A stretch of 30,865 nucleotides of DNA, from contig JAVBNF010000016.1 in assembly GCA_031551725.1 (NCBI GenBank), positions 1 to 30,865 of the forward strand. The letters are read 5' to 3'. How positions within the stretch are numbered: position 1 is the stretch's first letter; each line of letters opens with the position of its first letter. Position numbers and translations under genes: made by a program. The notes beneath the pieces are model-generated. The model worked only from the letters and a program-made list of their open reading frames with translations. It searched no databases and was not told where the DNA came from. Positions 24,712-30,865 of this stretch are shown here, piece by piece. This DNA comes from JAVBNF01 sp031551725 (GTDB lineage: Bacteria > Bacteroidota > Bacteroidia > Bacteroidales > P3).

Positions 24712-25347
24712 TTACTTTTTTTTGGCAACAACTAAATACTGTACATGTTTTATATCATTAAATAATAGCCCAAAAGTCAGAATATTGATTAGTTCGCACT
24801 TCCAGGCTCCCCTCCCTTTATTTATACCGGTTACGGTTATATCATAACCGCATTCATGAAACATCCTAATAATGCTTTTTTTTGTAAAAAAACGAAAATG
24901 TGTTTTATCCAAAATTCCAAACTCTCTGTAATGCCAGTCCTTTCGAATCATTATTTCCTTCAAAACAGATATGTGTCGGACATTCGGAATGGAAGCTATA
25001 AGAACTCCATTCTCTCGCAGATTTTCTTTTATTCGCAACAAGCAAGCTTCAGGACATAACATGTGTTCCAAAACATCATTGAAAAATATACAATCAAAAT
25101 AATTTAGCGGTAAATCATCACAAACTGTTTCGTATGTTCCTGTCAAAACATGGTCTATATTTTTTTTTGCATCCTGAGCAACAGGCTCCACCGCTTCAAT
25201 TCCCCAAGTTTCAATATCTCGATCTTCTTTGAGCAACTTGGAAAATTTGCCGGTCCCACATCCCACATCGAGTGTTTTTTTTACATTACGAGGAATAAAA
25301 GGAAATATCTCCAATCTTTCTGAAGTATAATAATTTATATTTTGCAT
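24712..25347 (-). CDS. SAM-dependent methyltransferase (class I)
   Basis: This 211-residue protein has the class I methyltransferase core: TLDVGCGTGKFSKLL (motif I, about residues 27-41), ETWGIEAVEPVAQDAKKNI (motif II region), NYFDCIFFNDVLEHML (motif IV) and ENLRENGVLIASIPNVRH (motif V/VI). This type (Methyltransf_23-like) is frequent in polysaccharide gene clusters and often acts on sugars or small molecules. It is 13 bp downstream of the next glycosyltransferase gene in the same direction. The acceptor is unknown. Confidence 0.88.
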   Translation of the reverse strand: MQNINYYTSERLEIFPFIPRNVKKTLDVGCGTGKFSKLLKEDRDIETWGIEAVEPVAQDAKKNIDHVLTGTYETVCDDLPLNYFDCIFFNDVLEHMLCPEACLLRIKENLRENGVLIASIPNVRHISVLKEIMIRKDWHYREFGILDKTHFRFFTKKSIIRMFHECGYDITVTGINKGRGAWKCELINILTFGLLFNDIKHVQYLVVAKKK

Positions 25348-25360
25348 GTTATATCTTATA

Positions 25361-26329
25361 TTATAAGTGATTTTTCAAAATAGCAAACCAATAAATCAAT
25401 AAATGATAGTTAAACCTAAGTATATTCTTAACAATTGACTTATGATGAAATGTCTTTTCTATAAACTTGTCATAATCATAACTACTCAACACATCGCCGG
25501 GATGAATCAAAGGCAGAATACTCTCAAGTTTCAATTTACCAAGATCGAATGGATCTTTTTGCGTATGAAGAGCATTTTCTCCAAATCCAATATTTCTAAC
25601 AAGATTTTTAATTGGAATCACACTAAGCCCTCTATTCTCCCAAATAGAAAAAAGCACTTGATAATCCCATGTATTCATTCTTTTGGGATAATTTTTTTCT
25701 ATTTGCAGACACATCGTTTTTACCATCAAAAACCTATCCAACCAATATAGCTTGAGGTTTATACTAAAGTCAAATCTAGTATTAAGTATGTCATTAAACT
25801 TACACAAAGAAAGTGTTTTTAGTCGAAAATCATACTCTTCCCACGTTCTCTTCCATGTTGCCCAGCCCCACAAAACTGTATAGTTTGAAAACAAATAGGA
25901 TGATGGTATTTTATTACACCCATCAAAATTAGGATTCATGCCGCCAATTACTTTCACAACAGCGTCATTTCTGTATTTGTTCAATAACTCCTCACAATAT
26001 CCAAAAAAATCGGGATGTGGCAAGCAATCATCTTCCAAAATAATTCCTTGTTCTACATTTTCGAAAAACCATGTAATAGCACCGCTAACAGCTTTTCCAC
26101 AGCCTAAATTTTCGGTTCTAAATAAAGTTTTTAATTCACAATCCCAATCAATTTGATTGAGAATCGCCCTCGTTTCTGAACATTTTTGAGCATCATCTAC
26201 CCTTGTTGCTCTCGGTCCATCCGCTGCAACATATAGGTACCTAGGCTTTTGTTTCTTAATCTCGTCAAAAATTCGTTGTGTTGTATCGGGACGATTGAAA
26301 ATCAGAAATAATATTGGCGTTTTTAACAT
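25361..26329 (-). CDS. Glycosyltransferase, GT-A nucleotide-sugar type
   Basis: This 322-residue protein starts with TPILFLIFNRPDTTQRIFDEI and has LYVAADGPR, then ENLGCGKAVSGAITWFFENVEQGIILEDDCLPHPDFF, with EDDC as the metal-binding acidic motif. This pattern is seen in a GT-A group, resembling GnT-I-like enzymes, common in bacterial O-antigen loci. The rest is WGWATWKRTWEEYDF and a helical C-terminal part. It follows the FkbM pseudogene by 15 bp. Donor and acceptor are unknown. Confidence 0.82.
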   Translation of the reverse strand: MLKTPILFLIFNRPDTTQRIFDEIKKQKPRYLYVAADGPRATRVDDAQKCSETRAILNQIDWDCELKTLFRTENLGCGKAVSGAITWFFENVEQGIILEDDCLPHPDFFGYCEELLNKYRNDAVVKVIGGMNPNFDGCNKIPSSYLFSNYTVLWGWATWKRTWEEYDFRLKTLSLCKFNDILNTRFDFSINLKLYWLDRFLMVKTMCLQIEKNYPKRMNTWDYQVLFSIWENRGLSVIPIKNLVRNIGFGENALHTQKDPFDLGKLKLESILPLIHPGDVLSSYDYDKFIEKTFHHKSIVKNILRFNYHLLIYWFAILKNHL

Positions 26330-26344
26330 AAAAATATTCTTTAA

Positions 26345-27212
26345 TTATTTAGAAATTGCATAACAACCCATTTCACAATTGTACGCATATTGTCTGATAT
26401 ACAACTTGTAATCAGGGTTCAATTCTTTTATATAAAACGGAATGTTCCATAAATCATCTTTTAAATGATATATACTTATAGCTAATTTGGGTTTGTTTTT
26501 CTTAATCATTTCTTGCATTCCCCGCAATGCATCCATTTCCGCACCTTCAATATCCATTTTCACAAATGTAATTTCATCTTTTTCTTCTTGAGATAGGTAA
26601 GTATCAAGTGTTACTAACTGGACTTTTTCAGTCCCTTTGTCATTAGCTCGCGATGAACTAGTATTATTCGAAAAATAATCTGTTCGGTTAGAAGATGATA
26701 ATCCAACAGGATGGCATTCAATTTTTTGTGATCTATAATTAATTCTTTAAGATTTTGTTCAATCATTATTGCTTGTGCGGGTAATGCTTCAAAAATATGT
26801 ATTTTTTTAAAATTTGTTATTGGTTCTATTTGTAAAGCGAATTGTTGTGTCCCCCACAAAGCCACCTGCGTCAACAAAAACTTCCTCATCCGAAATGTTG
26901 ATACTATTGGGTTCAAAAAATGGTGCGGATGAATAATTACTTTTTGGTCCATTACGTTGAAAGAAATATTCTCAGATTCATCAAAAACTTTACTCACATA
27001 TTTTTATAGTTATGGCTAATATTTCCTTTCCCAAGCATTAATAACAGCTATTGATTTTGATCTTCAACTATTGATTTTAAATATTTTATTTGCCTCCTAT
27101 TCCTATAATAACAAATAGCAAATGGTAAACTTTTCGTGATCCCATATCGGATTTCCTTATAACCTAGCTTTTGTCCAATATTTCCAAGTTTCTTTTTGAA
27201 TTCAGGTTTCAT
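26345..27212 (-). pseudogene. FkbM-type methyltransferase gene with multiple frameshifts
   Basis: Fragments in different frames together cover a full-length FkbM protein of about 289 residues. The ATG at 27212 overlaps the YfhO stop (ATGA) and encodes MKPEFKKKLGNIGQKLGYKE, then stops. SIAVINAWERKY and SKVFDESE follow in another frame, then EEVFVDAGGFVGDTTIRF (motif I), then FKKIHIFEALPAQAIMIEQN, and finally FVKMDIEGAEMDALRGMQ through to TAA at 26345. At least five frame changes are needed, two of them at homopolymers (the T4A7 run near 26815 and the A6 run near 26730). The flanking genes are intact, so real decay is more likely than poor assembly. It may still affect downstream translation because it sits inside the operon. 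Confidence 0.82.
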
Positions 27213-29683
27213 TTGTTAATTTTTTTAGTCAAATTATTTTGCCTTATATACCATCCAATAGCTGCAACCATGAGCAATCCCACTAAAATCGATCCCCACC
27301 AAGAGATTCGATAACTGTTATCCACAATATCCGACTGTGCCTTAAATTCGACAGTATGTTCGCCTGCCGGAACAATCATGGCTCGCAGAATATAATCGAC
27401 CCGGAAGTGCGGCACTTCTTTGCCATCCACATAAGCATGCCAGTATTTTTCGTAGAAAACTTCCGAAAATACGGCCATTTGATCCATTGAAACTTTGGTT
27501 TTATATGTCAAATGGTTGGGCGTATATGCAATCAATTCAATTGTAGCCGTACTATCTTTTGGATTATGATAGTTACCGACACGGTCGGCAAAACGTTTAT
27601 CAATAATCGCCGTTTGCAAAGGGTCAATGTCTTCAATTGCCAAAATCTCCTCATCTGCGTTATCAACAATTTTAAAATCGTTTACAAACCAAGCGTTTCC
27701 ATACGCAGCATCATTACGCTGCACTTGTCCATTCGGAGCAATAAAATAACGCGTATTCAGCATATTCAATACCTTCGGCTCGATACCACGCGACATATAA
27801 AAGTCAATAATATCTTGATAACGGCGTAATTTCGTAGGACTATATCCTCCTACTGATTTATGGAAAAACGACGTCATTGATTCATTGAAGGTATTGCCGG
27901 AAGCATTAAACACGCGGTAATTCAAATCCTGATCCTGCATGATAAGTTGATCTGCTTCCGTAGGAAGAACCGTTGTTGCCTGTTTTTTAGGTTTGAAATG
28001 CTCATCATTCAAATAGCGTTTATCAACAGGCCACAAATCGGCAAGCATGAGCACTACTAAAATTCCAACCACATACGATTCTTTTTTCAAAGTGCCTTTT
28101 AAGTAAAACCAAAGTGTGCCAAACGCAAGAGCTATAAATACAAGCGACCGAAAAGCATCACTCATGAGCATCGATTTACGGTGTGAGATTAAAATATCCA
28201 GGATACGATCAATTGAATGCTGTGGAAAACCGGCATTAGCAAGCTGATTCGCGAAGCTGGCATCAGCAACAGGTGATGCAAAATCGAAAATAGATCCGGC
28301 TGCGCAAATGATAAATAATACGCACAAACCTCCCGTGATATAAAAAGAATATAACAATTGTTGTTTTATCTTTTCTTTATCCACTTTTAAAGAGAAAACT
28401 TCTTTCAATGCTAATATCCCTAAAAAAGGCATAGTTACACCGGACATCACTAAGGCCATGGAAGGTGTTCGAAAACTGCTATAAAAGGGTGCATAGCGAA
28501 ACATCAAGTCGTTAAAAAAATCGAAGTGGCGACCCCAAGCCAGCATAAAAGATAATAACGTAGCGGCCAACAACCACCATTTTTCAGGGCCTTTCACAAC
28601 AAACAACCCGAATATAAATAGGAAGCAAACAATCGCTCCCGCATAAACGGGGCCGGCTGTAAACGGCTGATCTCCCCAATAAGTAGGCAAATAGCCTATA
28701 TTAGCTCCGGCTTGCCGCAACTCATTAGCCGTTTCCGAATTCGGATCAATAATATCATGTCCACCACCATAAAAATTAGGAACCAACAAGGTAAATGTTT
28801 CCATTTTCCCATAACTCCATGCAAACGCATAATCTTTTTCAAGGCCTCCGGCATTAGGAGTTTCTTGATGTTCTGTTTCACCTGGACGAATACTTAACTC
28901 CGAACCTCCTCGCATGGTATCTTTTGCGTAATCATAAGTCGGGTAAAGTAAGGCCACATTGGGTAATAATGCAATCACGACAGCGATAACTAATGCGCCT
29001 ATTGCCTTAAAAAATTGCGGCATCCATTTATCCTTAATGGCATATCCCAAATAAACAAAGCCGAGTATAAGAATGATCAATAAAGTATAGTAGCTAATTT
29101 GTACGTGGCTCGAGGCTATTTGCAAGCCCAAAAATAAACATACTATTAATGTGCCCTTTAAATATTTTTGCCTAATAGCCAAAATTACTCCCCCCATAAT
29201 TGGAGCCATGAAAGCCATTGCATATCCTTTAAGAACATGCCCAACATCAATAATAATAAAATTATATGAAGCGAATGTATATGTAACAGCACCAAGTATC
29301 GACAGCCAAGGATTTACTCCCAAACAAAGTAAGAAAATAAAAAAGCCTATTAAGTAGGTAAAAACCATTCCTGCGTGCAACATGGGTAGGTCTAATCGCA
29401 AAATAACAATCAATTTATGAAAGATATTTGCATGTCCTTTCCCATATTCCCCTGTTATTGGCATTCCACCAAACTGTGCATTGCTCCAAACGGTTGATTC
29501 TCCTGTTTCTTTATAATAATTTTCAGCATCTTTAACCATTCCTTGCGCACTAAGTGTATCGCTCTGCGGCAAGTCTTTCCCATCAAAAAATACAGGCTTA
29601 AAATAAATGATTGTTAAAACCAAAAAGAAAGCAATAGCACCAAGATATGGCCAAAGTTTTTTTAAATCAATTTTTTTCAACAT
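27209..29683 (-). CDS. YfhO-family membrane protein
   Basis: This large 824-residue membrane protein matches the YfhO family: an N-terminal helix, a long loop with GKDLPQSDTLSAQGMVKDAENYYKETGE and STVWSNAQFGGMPI, then many helices (about 12-14) to residue 545, a soluble region with a propensity for beta structure (about 550-790) and a final helix. YfhO proteins are GT-C-like and are linked to lipoteichoic acid glycosylation in Firmicutes; in Bacteroidota their role is inferred to be glycan or glycolipid modification outside the inner membrane. It has its own promoter (29788-29795) and leader repeat. Its stop overlaps the FkbM pseudogene start (ATGA). Confidence 0.85.
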   Translation of the reverse strand: MLKKIDLKKLWPYLGAIAFFLVLTIIYFKPVFFDGKDLPQSDTLSAQGMVKDAENYYKETGESTVWSNAQFGGMPITGEYGKGHANIFHKLIVILRLDLPMLHAGMVFTYLIGFFIFLLCLGVNPWLSILGAVTYTFASYNFIIIDVGHVLKGYAMAFMAPIMGGVILAIRQKYLKGTLIVCLFLGLQIASSHVQISYYTLLIILILGFVYLGYAIKDKWMPQFFKAIGALVIAVVIALLPNVALLYPTYDYAKDTMRGGSELSIRPGETEHQETPNAGGLEKDYAFAWSYGKMETFTLLVPNFYGGGHDIIDPNSETANELRQAGANIGYLPTYWGDQPFTAGPVYAGAIVCFLFIFGLFVVKGPEKWWLLAATLLSFMLAWGRHFDFFNDLMFRYAPFYSSFRTPSMALVMSGVTMPFLGILALKEVFSLKVDKEKIKQQLLYSFYITGGLCVLFIICAAGSIFDFASPVADASFANQLANAGFPQHSIDRILDILISHRKSMLMSDAFRSLVFIALAFGTLWFYLKGTLKKESYVVGILVVLMLADLWPVDKRYLNDEHFKPKKQATTVLPTEADQLIMQDQDLNYRVFNASGNTFNESMTSFFHKSVGGYSPTKLRRYQDIIDFYMSRGIEPKVLNMLNTRYFIAPNGQVQRNDAAYGNAWFVNDFKIVDNADEEILAIEDIDPLQTAIIDKRFADRVGNYHNPKDSTATIELIAYTPNHLTYKTKVSMDQMAVFSEVFYEKYWHAYVDGKEVPHFRVDYILRAMIVPAGEHTVEFKAQSDIVDNSYRISWWGSILVGLLMVAAIGWYIRQNNLTKKINK

Positions 29684-29748
29684 AAGAAACGATTATTACT
29701 TGTAAAATACGATATACGATATACAATTTACGATATAAGGAGCACTAA

Positions 29749-29796
29749 CCTCGTCAATCGTAAATCTAAAATCGTAAATTCATTTAGCAAAGATAC
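29749..29796. repeat. Promoter-linked leader repeat (copy 2)
   Basis: This 48-bp stretch matches 3485-3533 at most positions, begins CCTCGTCAATCG and ends at the -7 element of the YfhO promoter. Further ACGATATACGAT words between 29707 and 29735 extend the repetitive character. Confidence 0.7.
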
Positions 29797-29818
29797 AAAA
29801 AAAAAGAATATAAAACAA
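29788..29818 (-). promoter_or_regulatory. Promoter of the YfhO operon
   Basis: TATCTTTG (29795-29788) with TTG at 29818-29816 upstream at the right distance (20 bases) fits the consensus. It would start transcription about 100 bases before the YfhO ATG and could serve the whole run of genes to 21662. Confidence 0.6.
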
Positions 29819-29822
29819 TGAT

Positions 29823-30617
29823 TTATACGCGTCCTGCAACGTATTTCGCAAAAGTAAAACGGACAGCAAACCAAAGATGAAAAAGAGCTGTAGAAATTCT
29901 TCCGTAATGCTTACTCATAACAGCATACCGCTCTTTCAAAGAGGCCTCATAGTTATTGGTAGTCATGCCTTCATCCAAATATCTGGAAAGAATTAAGTGT
30001 GTATTGTGAATGTTTTTTGATTTCTTCATACACCGGATACACCAGTCAACATCGGCAGAATAGCGATATTGCAAATCGTAATCCTCTGCTATTTCGCGTT
30101 TTGCAATAAATGATTGATGACTAACCAACATGCCCATGCGAAAGCTTTTCCAATTGAGTTTTTCAGGTGCTTTCAATCGACGCATGCCGACCATTTCGCC
30201 GGAAGCGTTAATGATGGCGGTTTCGCCGTAAATAATATCAGGTAAACTTCGGGTTTCGGGTTGTAAGGGTTCAAAATTTTGAACCCTTACGGCATCCAAA
30301 ATTGATTTTACGATTTTTTCAATCGTATCATTTGCATAAATCAAATCGCCAGCATTCATAAACCAAACATAATCGCCGGAAGCAGCGTGCAGGCCTTTAT
30401 TCATGGCATCGTACAAGCCTTTGTCCGGTTCGCTGATCCAACTCAACCGGGATTCATACTTTTTCACAATATCCAAAGTGCCGTCTTTGGATCCGCCATC
30501 AATAATCAAATATTGAATATTCGTATAAGTTTGATTTAAAACACTTTGAATCGTTTTTTCAAGCGTTTTTTCAGCATTATAAGTGACTGTAATTATGGAA
30601 AATACAGGTTGATTCAT
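29823..30617 (-). CDS. GT2 family glycosyltransferase, WcaE-like
   Basis: This 264-residue single-domain GT-A enzyme begins PVFSIITVTYNAEKTLEKTI and has IIDGGSKDGTLDI, EPDKGLYDAMNKGLHAASGDYVWFMNAGD and RYSADVDWCIRCMKK, the pattern of colanic-acid WcaE-type transferases. Between the second half of the core and YGETAI there is an extra stretch (about 18 residues, DAVRVQNFEPLQPETRSL) whose DNA is a perfect palindrome plus neighbouring bases (30263-30290). The rest of the protein is intact, so the insert seems tolerated. It has its own promoter at 30636-30643. Confidence 0.87.
   Translation of the reverse strand: MNQPVFSIITVTYNAEKTLEKTIQSVLNQTYTNIQYLIIDGGSKDGTLDIVKKYESRLSWISEPDKGLYDAMNKGLHAASGDYVWFMNAGDLIYANDTIEKIVKSILDAVRVQNFEPLQPETRSLPDIIYGETAIINASGEMVGMRRLKAPEKLNWKSFRMGMLVSHQSFIAKREIAEDYDLQYRYSADVDWCIRCMKKSKNIHNTHLILSRYLDEGMTTNNYEASLKERYAVMSKHYGRISTALFHLWFAVRFTFAKYVAGRV
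30263..30290. repeat. 28-bp perfect palindrome inside a GT2 gene
   Basis: GTAAGGGTTCAAAA (30263-30276) and its exact reverse complement TTTTGAACCCTTAC (30277-30290) lie inside the coding frame. It resembles the intergenic REP-like palindromes at 190-222 and 30784-30815 in size and AT core. Confidence 0.85.
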
Positions 30618-30635
30618 GATTTTTCAATTGGCATA

Positions 30636-30643
30636 CAAAGATA
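30636..30643 (-). promoter_or_regulatory. Promoter -7 element of the WcaE-like gene
   Basis: TATCTTTG on the minus strand, about 18 bases before the ATG at 30617. The -33 element is unclear. Confidence 0.45.
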
Positions 30644-30674
30644 CAAAAAAAGATCGTAAAACACGTAAGATTGT

Positions 30675-30724
30675 AAGACCGTAAAATTCTTACGAGCTTA
30701 CCCGTCTTACAATTTTACGGTCTT
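30675..30724. repeat. Stem-loop with 14-bp perfect arms
   Basis: AAGACCGTAAAATT (30675-30688) pairs exactly with AATTTTACGGTCTT (30711-30724). Further GTAAGA/TCTTAC words extend the partial complementarity in the 22-nt loop. It is intergenic, upstream of the WcaE-like gene promoter, and may be a repeat or a terminator for a gene beyond the window. Confidence 0.7.
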
Positions 30725-30783
30725 CTGACTAGTCCTAAATAACCGTTACAGGTTAATATTAGTGTAAAGTTATAACATTTATC

Positions 30784-30821
30784 AGATAGTTGCAAGTTTA
30801 AACTTGCAACTATCTTTTTTT
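30784..30821 (+). terminator. 32-bp palindrome with T-run (terminator-like)
   Basis: AGATAGTTGCAAGTTT (30784-30799) is followed by its exact reverse complement to 30815, and then T residues to 30821, as for an intrinsic terminator read to the right. No plus-strand gene precedes it in the window, so it may equally be a REP-like palindrome such as the one at 190-222. The remaining bases to 30865 show no gene. Confidence 0.55.
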
Positions 30822-30865
30822 CTGTAAGTTCTGATTTTAATTTTATTCTGATTATGCATTTGCTC

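Noticed and set aside
1..30865. tRNA or rRNA genes
   Set aside because: I saw no cloverleaf with a T-loop GGTTCRA motif and no rRNA-like sequence.

Overview
This window looks like chromosomal DNA of a Bacteroidota member, probably Bacteroidales-like. Many genes are preceded by the Bacteroidota promoter pattern (TTTG, 18-20 bases, TAnnTTTG), and Shine-Dalgarno sites are not obvious. The protein families also fit: a B12 TonB-dependent receptor next to a beta-propeller surface lipoprotein, a TlpA-like thioredoxin with a probable DUF4369 region, ORF6N/RhuM proteins, YfhO and BipA. The coding sequence is AT-rich, and the sugar-gene block (about 20.5-27.2 kb) appears by eye more AT-rich than the housekeeping block.

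Layout. 1-511 has no protein gene; it holds hairpin repeats, a 33-bp palindrome and a candidate structured RNA on the minus strand. 512-3447 (minus) holds a GT39/ArnT-like membrane glycosyltransferase and a membrane-anchored PHP-type hydrolase. 3565-7019 (minus) is a vitamin B12 uptake unit: promoter, cobalamin riboswitch, BtuB-like receptor and a BtuG-like surface lipoprotein. 7164-8273 (plus) has a RhuM-like gene broken by an in-frame stop and an intact ORF6N gene; both end in the same 189-bp tail. 8374-17939 is a housekeeping block: recQ, folD, ffh, an M50-like membrane protein, a TlpA-like thioredoxin, a YciO/Sua5-type protein, the small SRP RNA, typA/bipA and a SlyD-like FKBP.

17993-30617 is a surface-polysaccharide locus. 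A plus-strand arm (GT2, Wzx-like flippase, FkbM remnant, fucosyltransferase-like GT) meets a minus-strand arm (GT2; then YfhO, FkbM pseudogene, GT, methyltransferase, GT2, GT9, DUF268) with only 4 bp between the convergent stops. Genes in the minus arm are packed within 0-20 bp or overlap, so YfhO through DUF268 is probably one operon. Together they would assemble, decorate and flip a lipid-linked glycan. Each arm carries a decayed FkbM methyltransferase gene, which suggests recent change in glycan structure.

The most distinctive non-gene feature is the density of small dispersed repeats: hairpin units with compensating stems, perfect palindromes (one inserted in frame inside a glycosyltransferase gene), two copies of a nested inverted repeat, a promoter-linked leader repeat in two copies, and a GTTAAC/GGAAAAC-type repeat that appears to make up part of the btuB signal peptide. 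The strongest candidate for something undescribed is the rod-shaped RNA at 243-390, which can form either a 6S-like rod or an intrinsic terminator.
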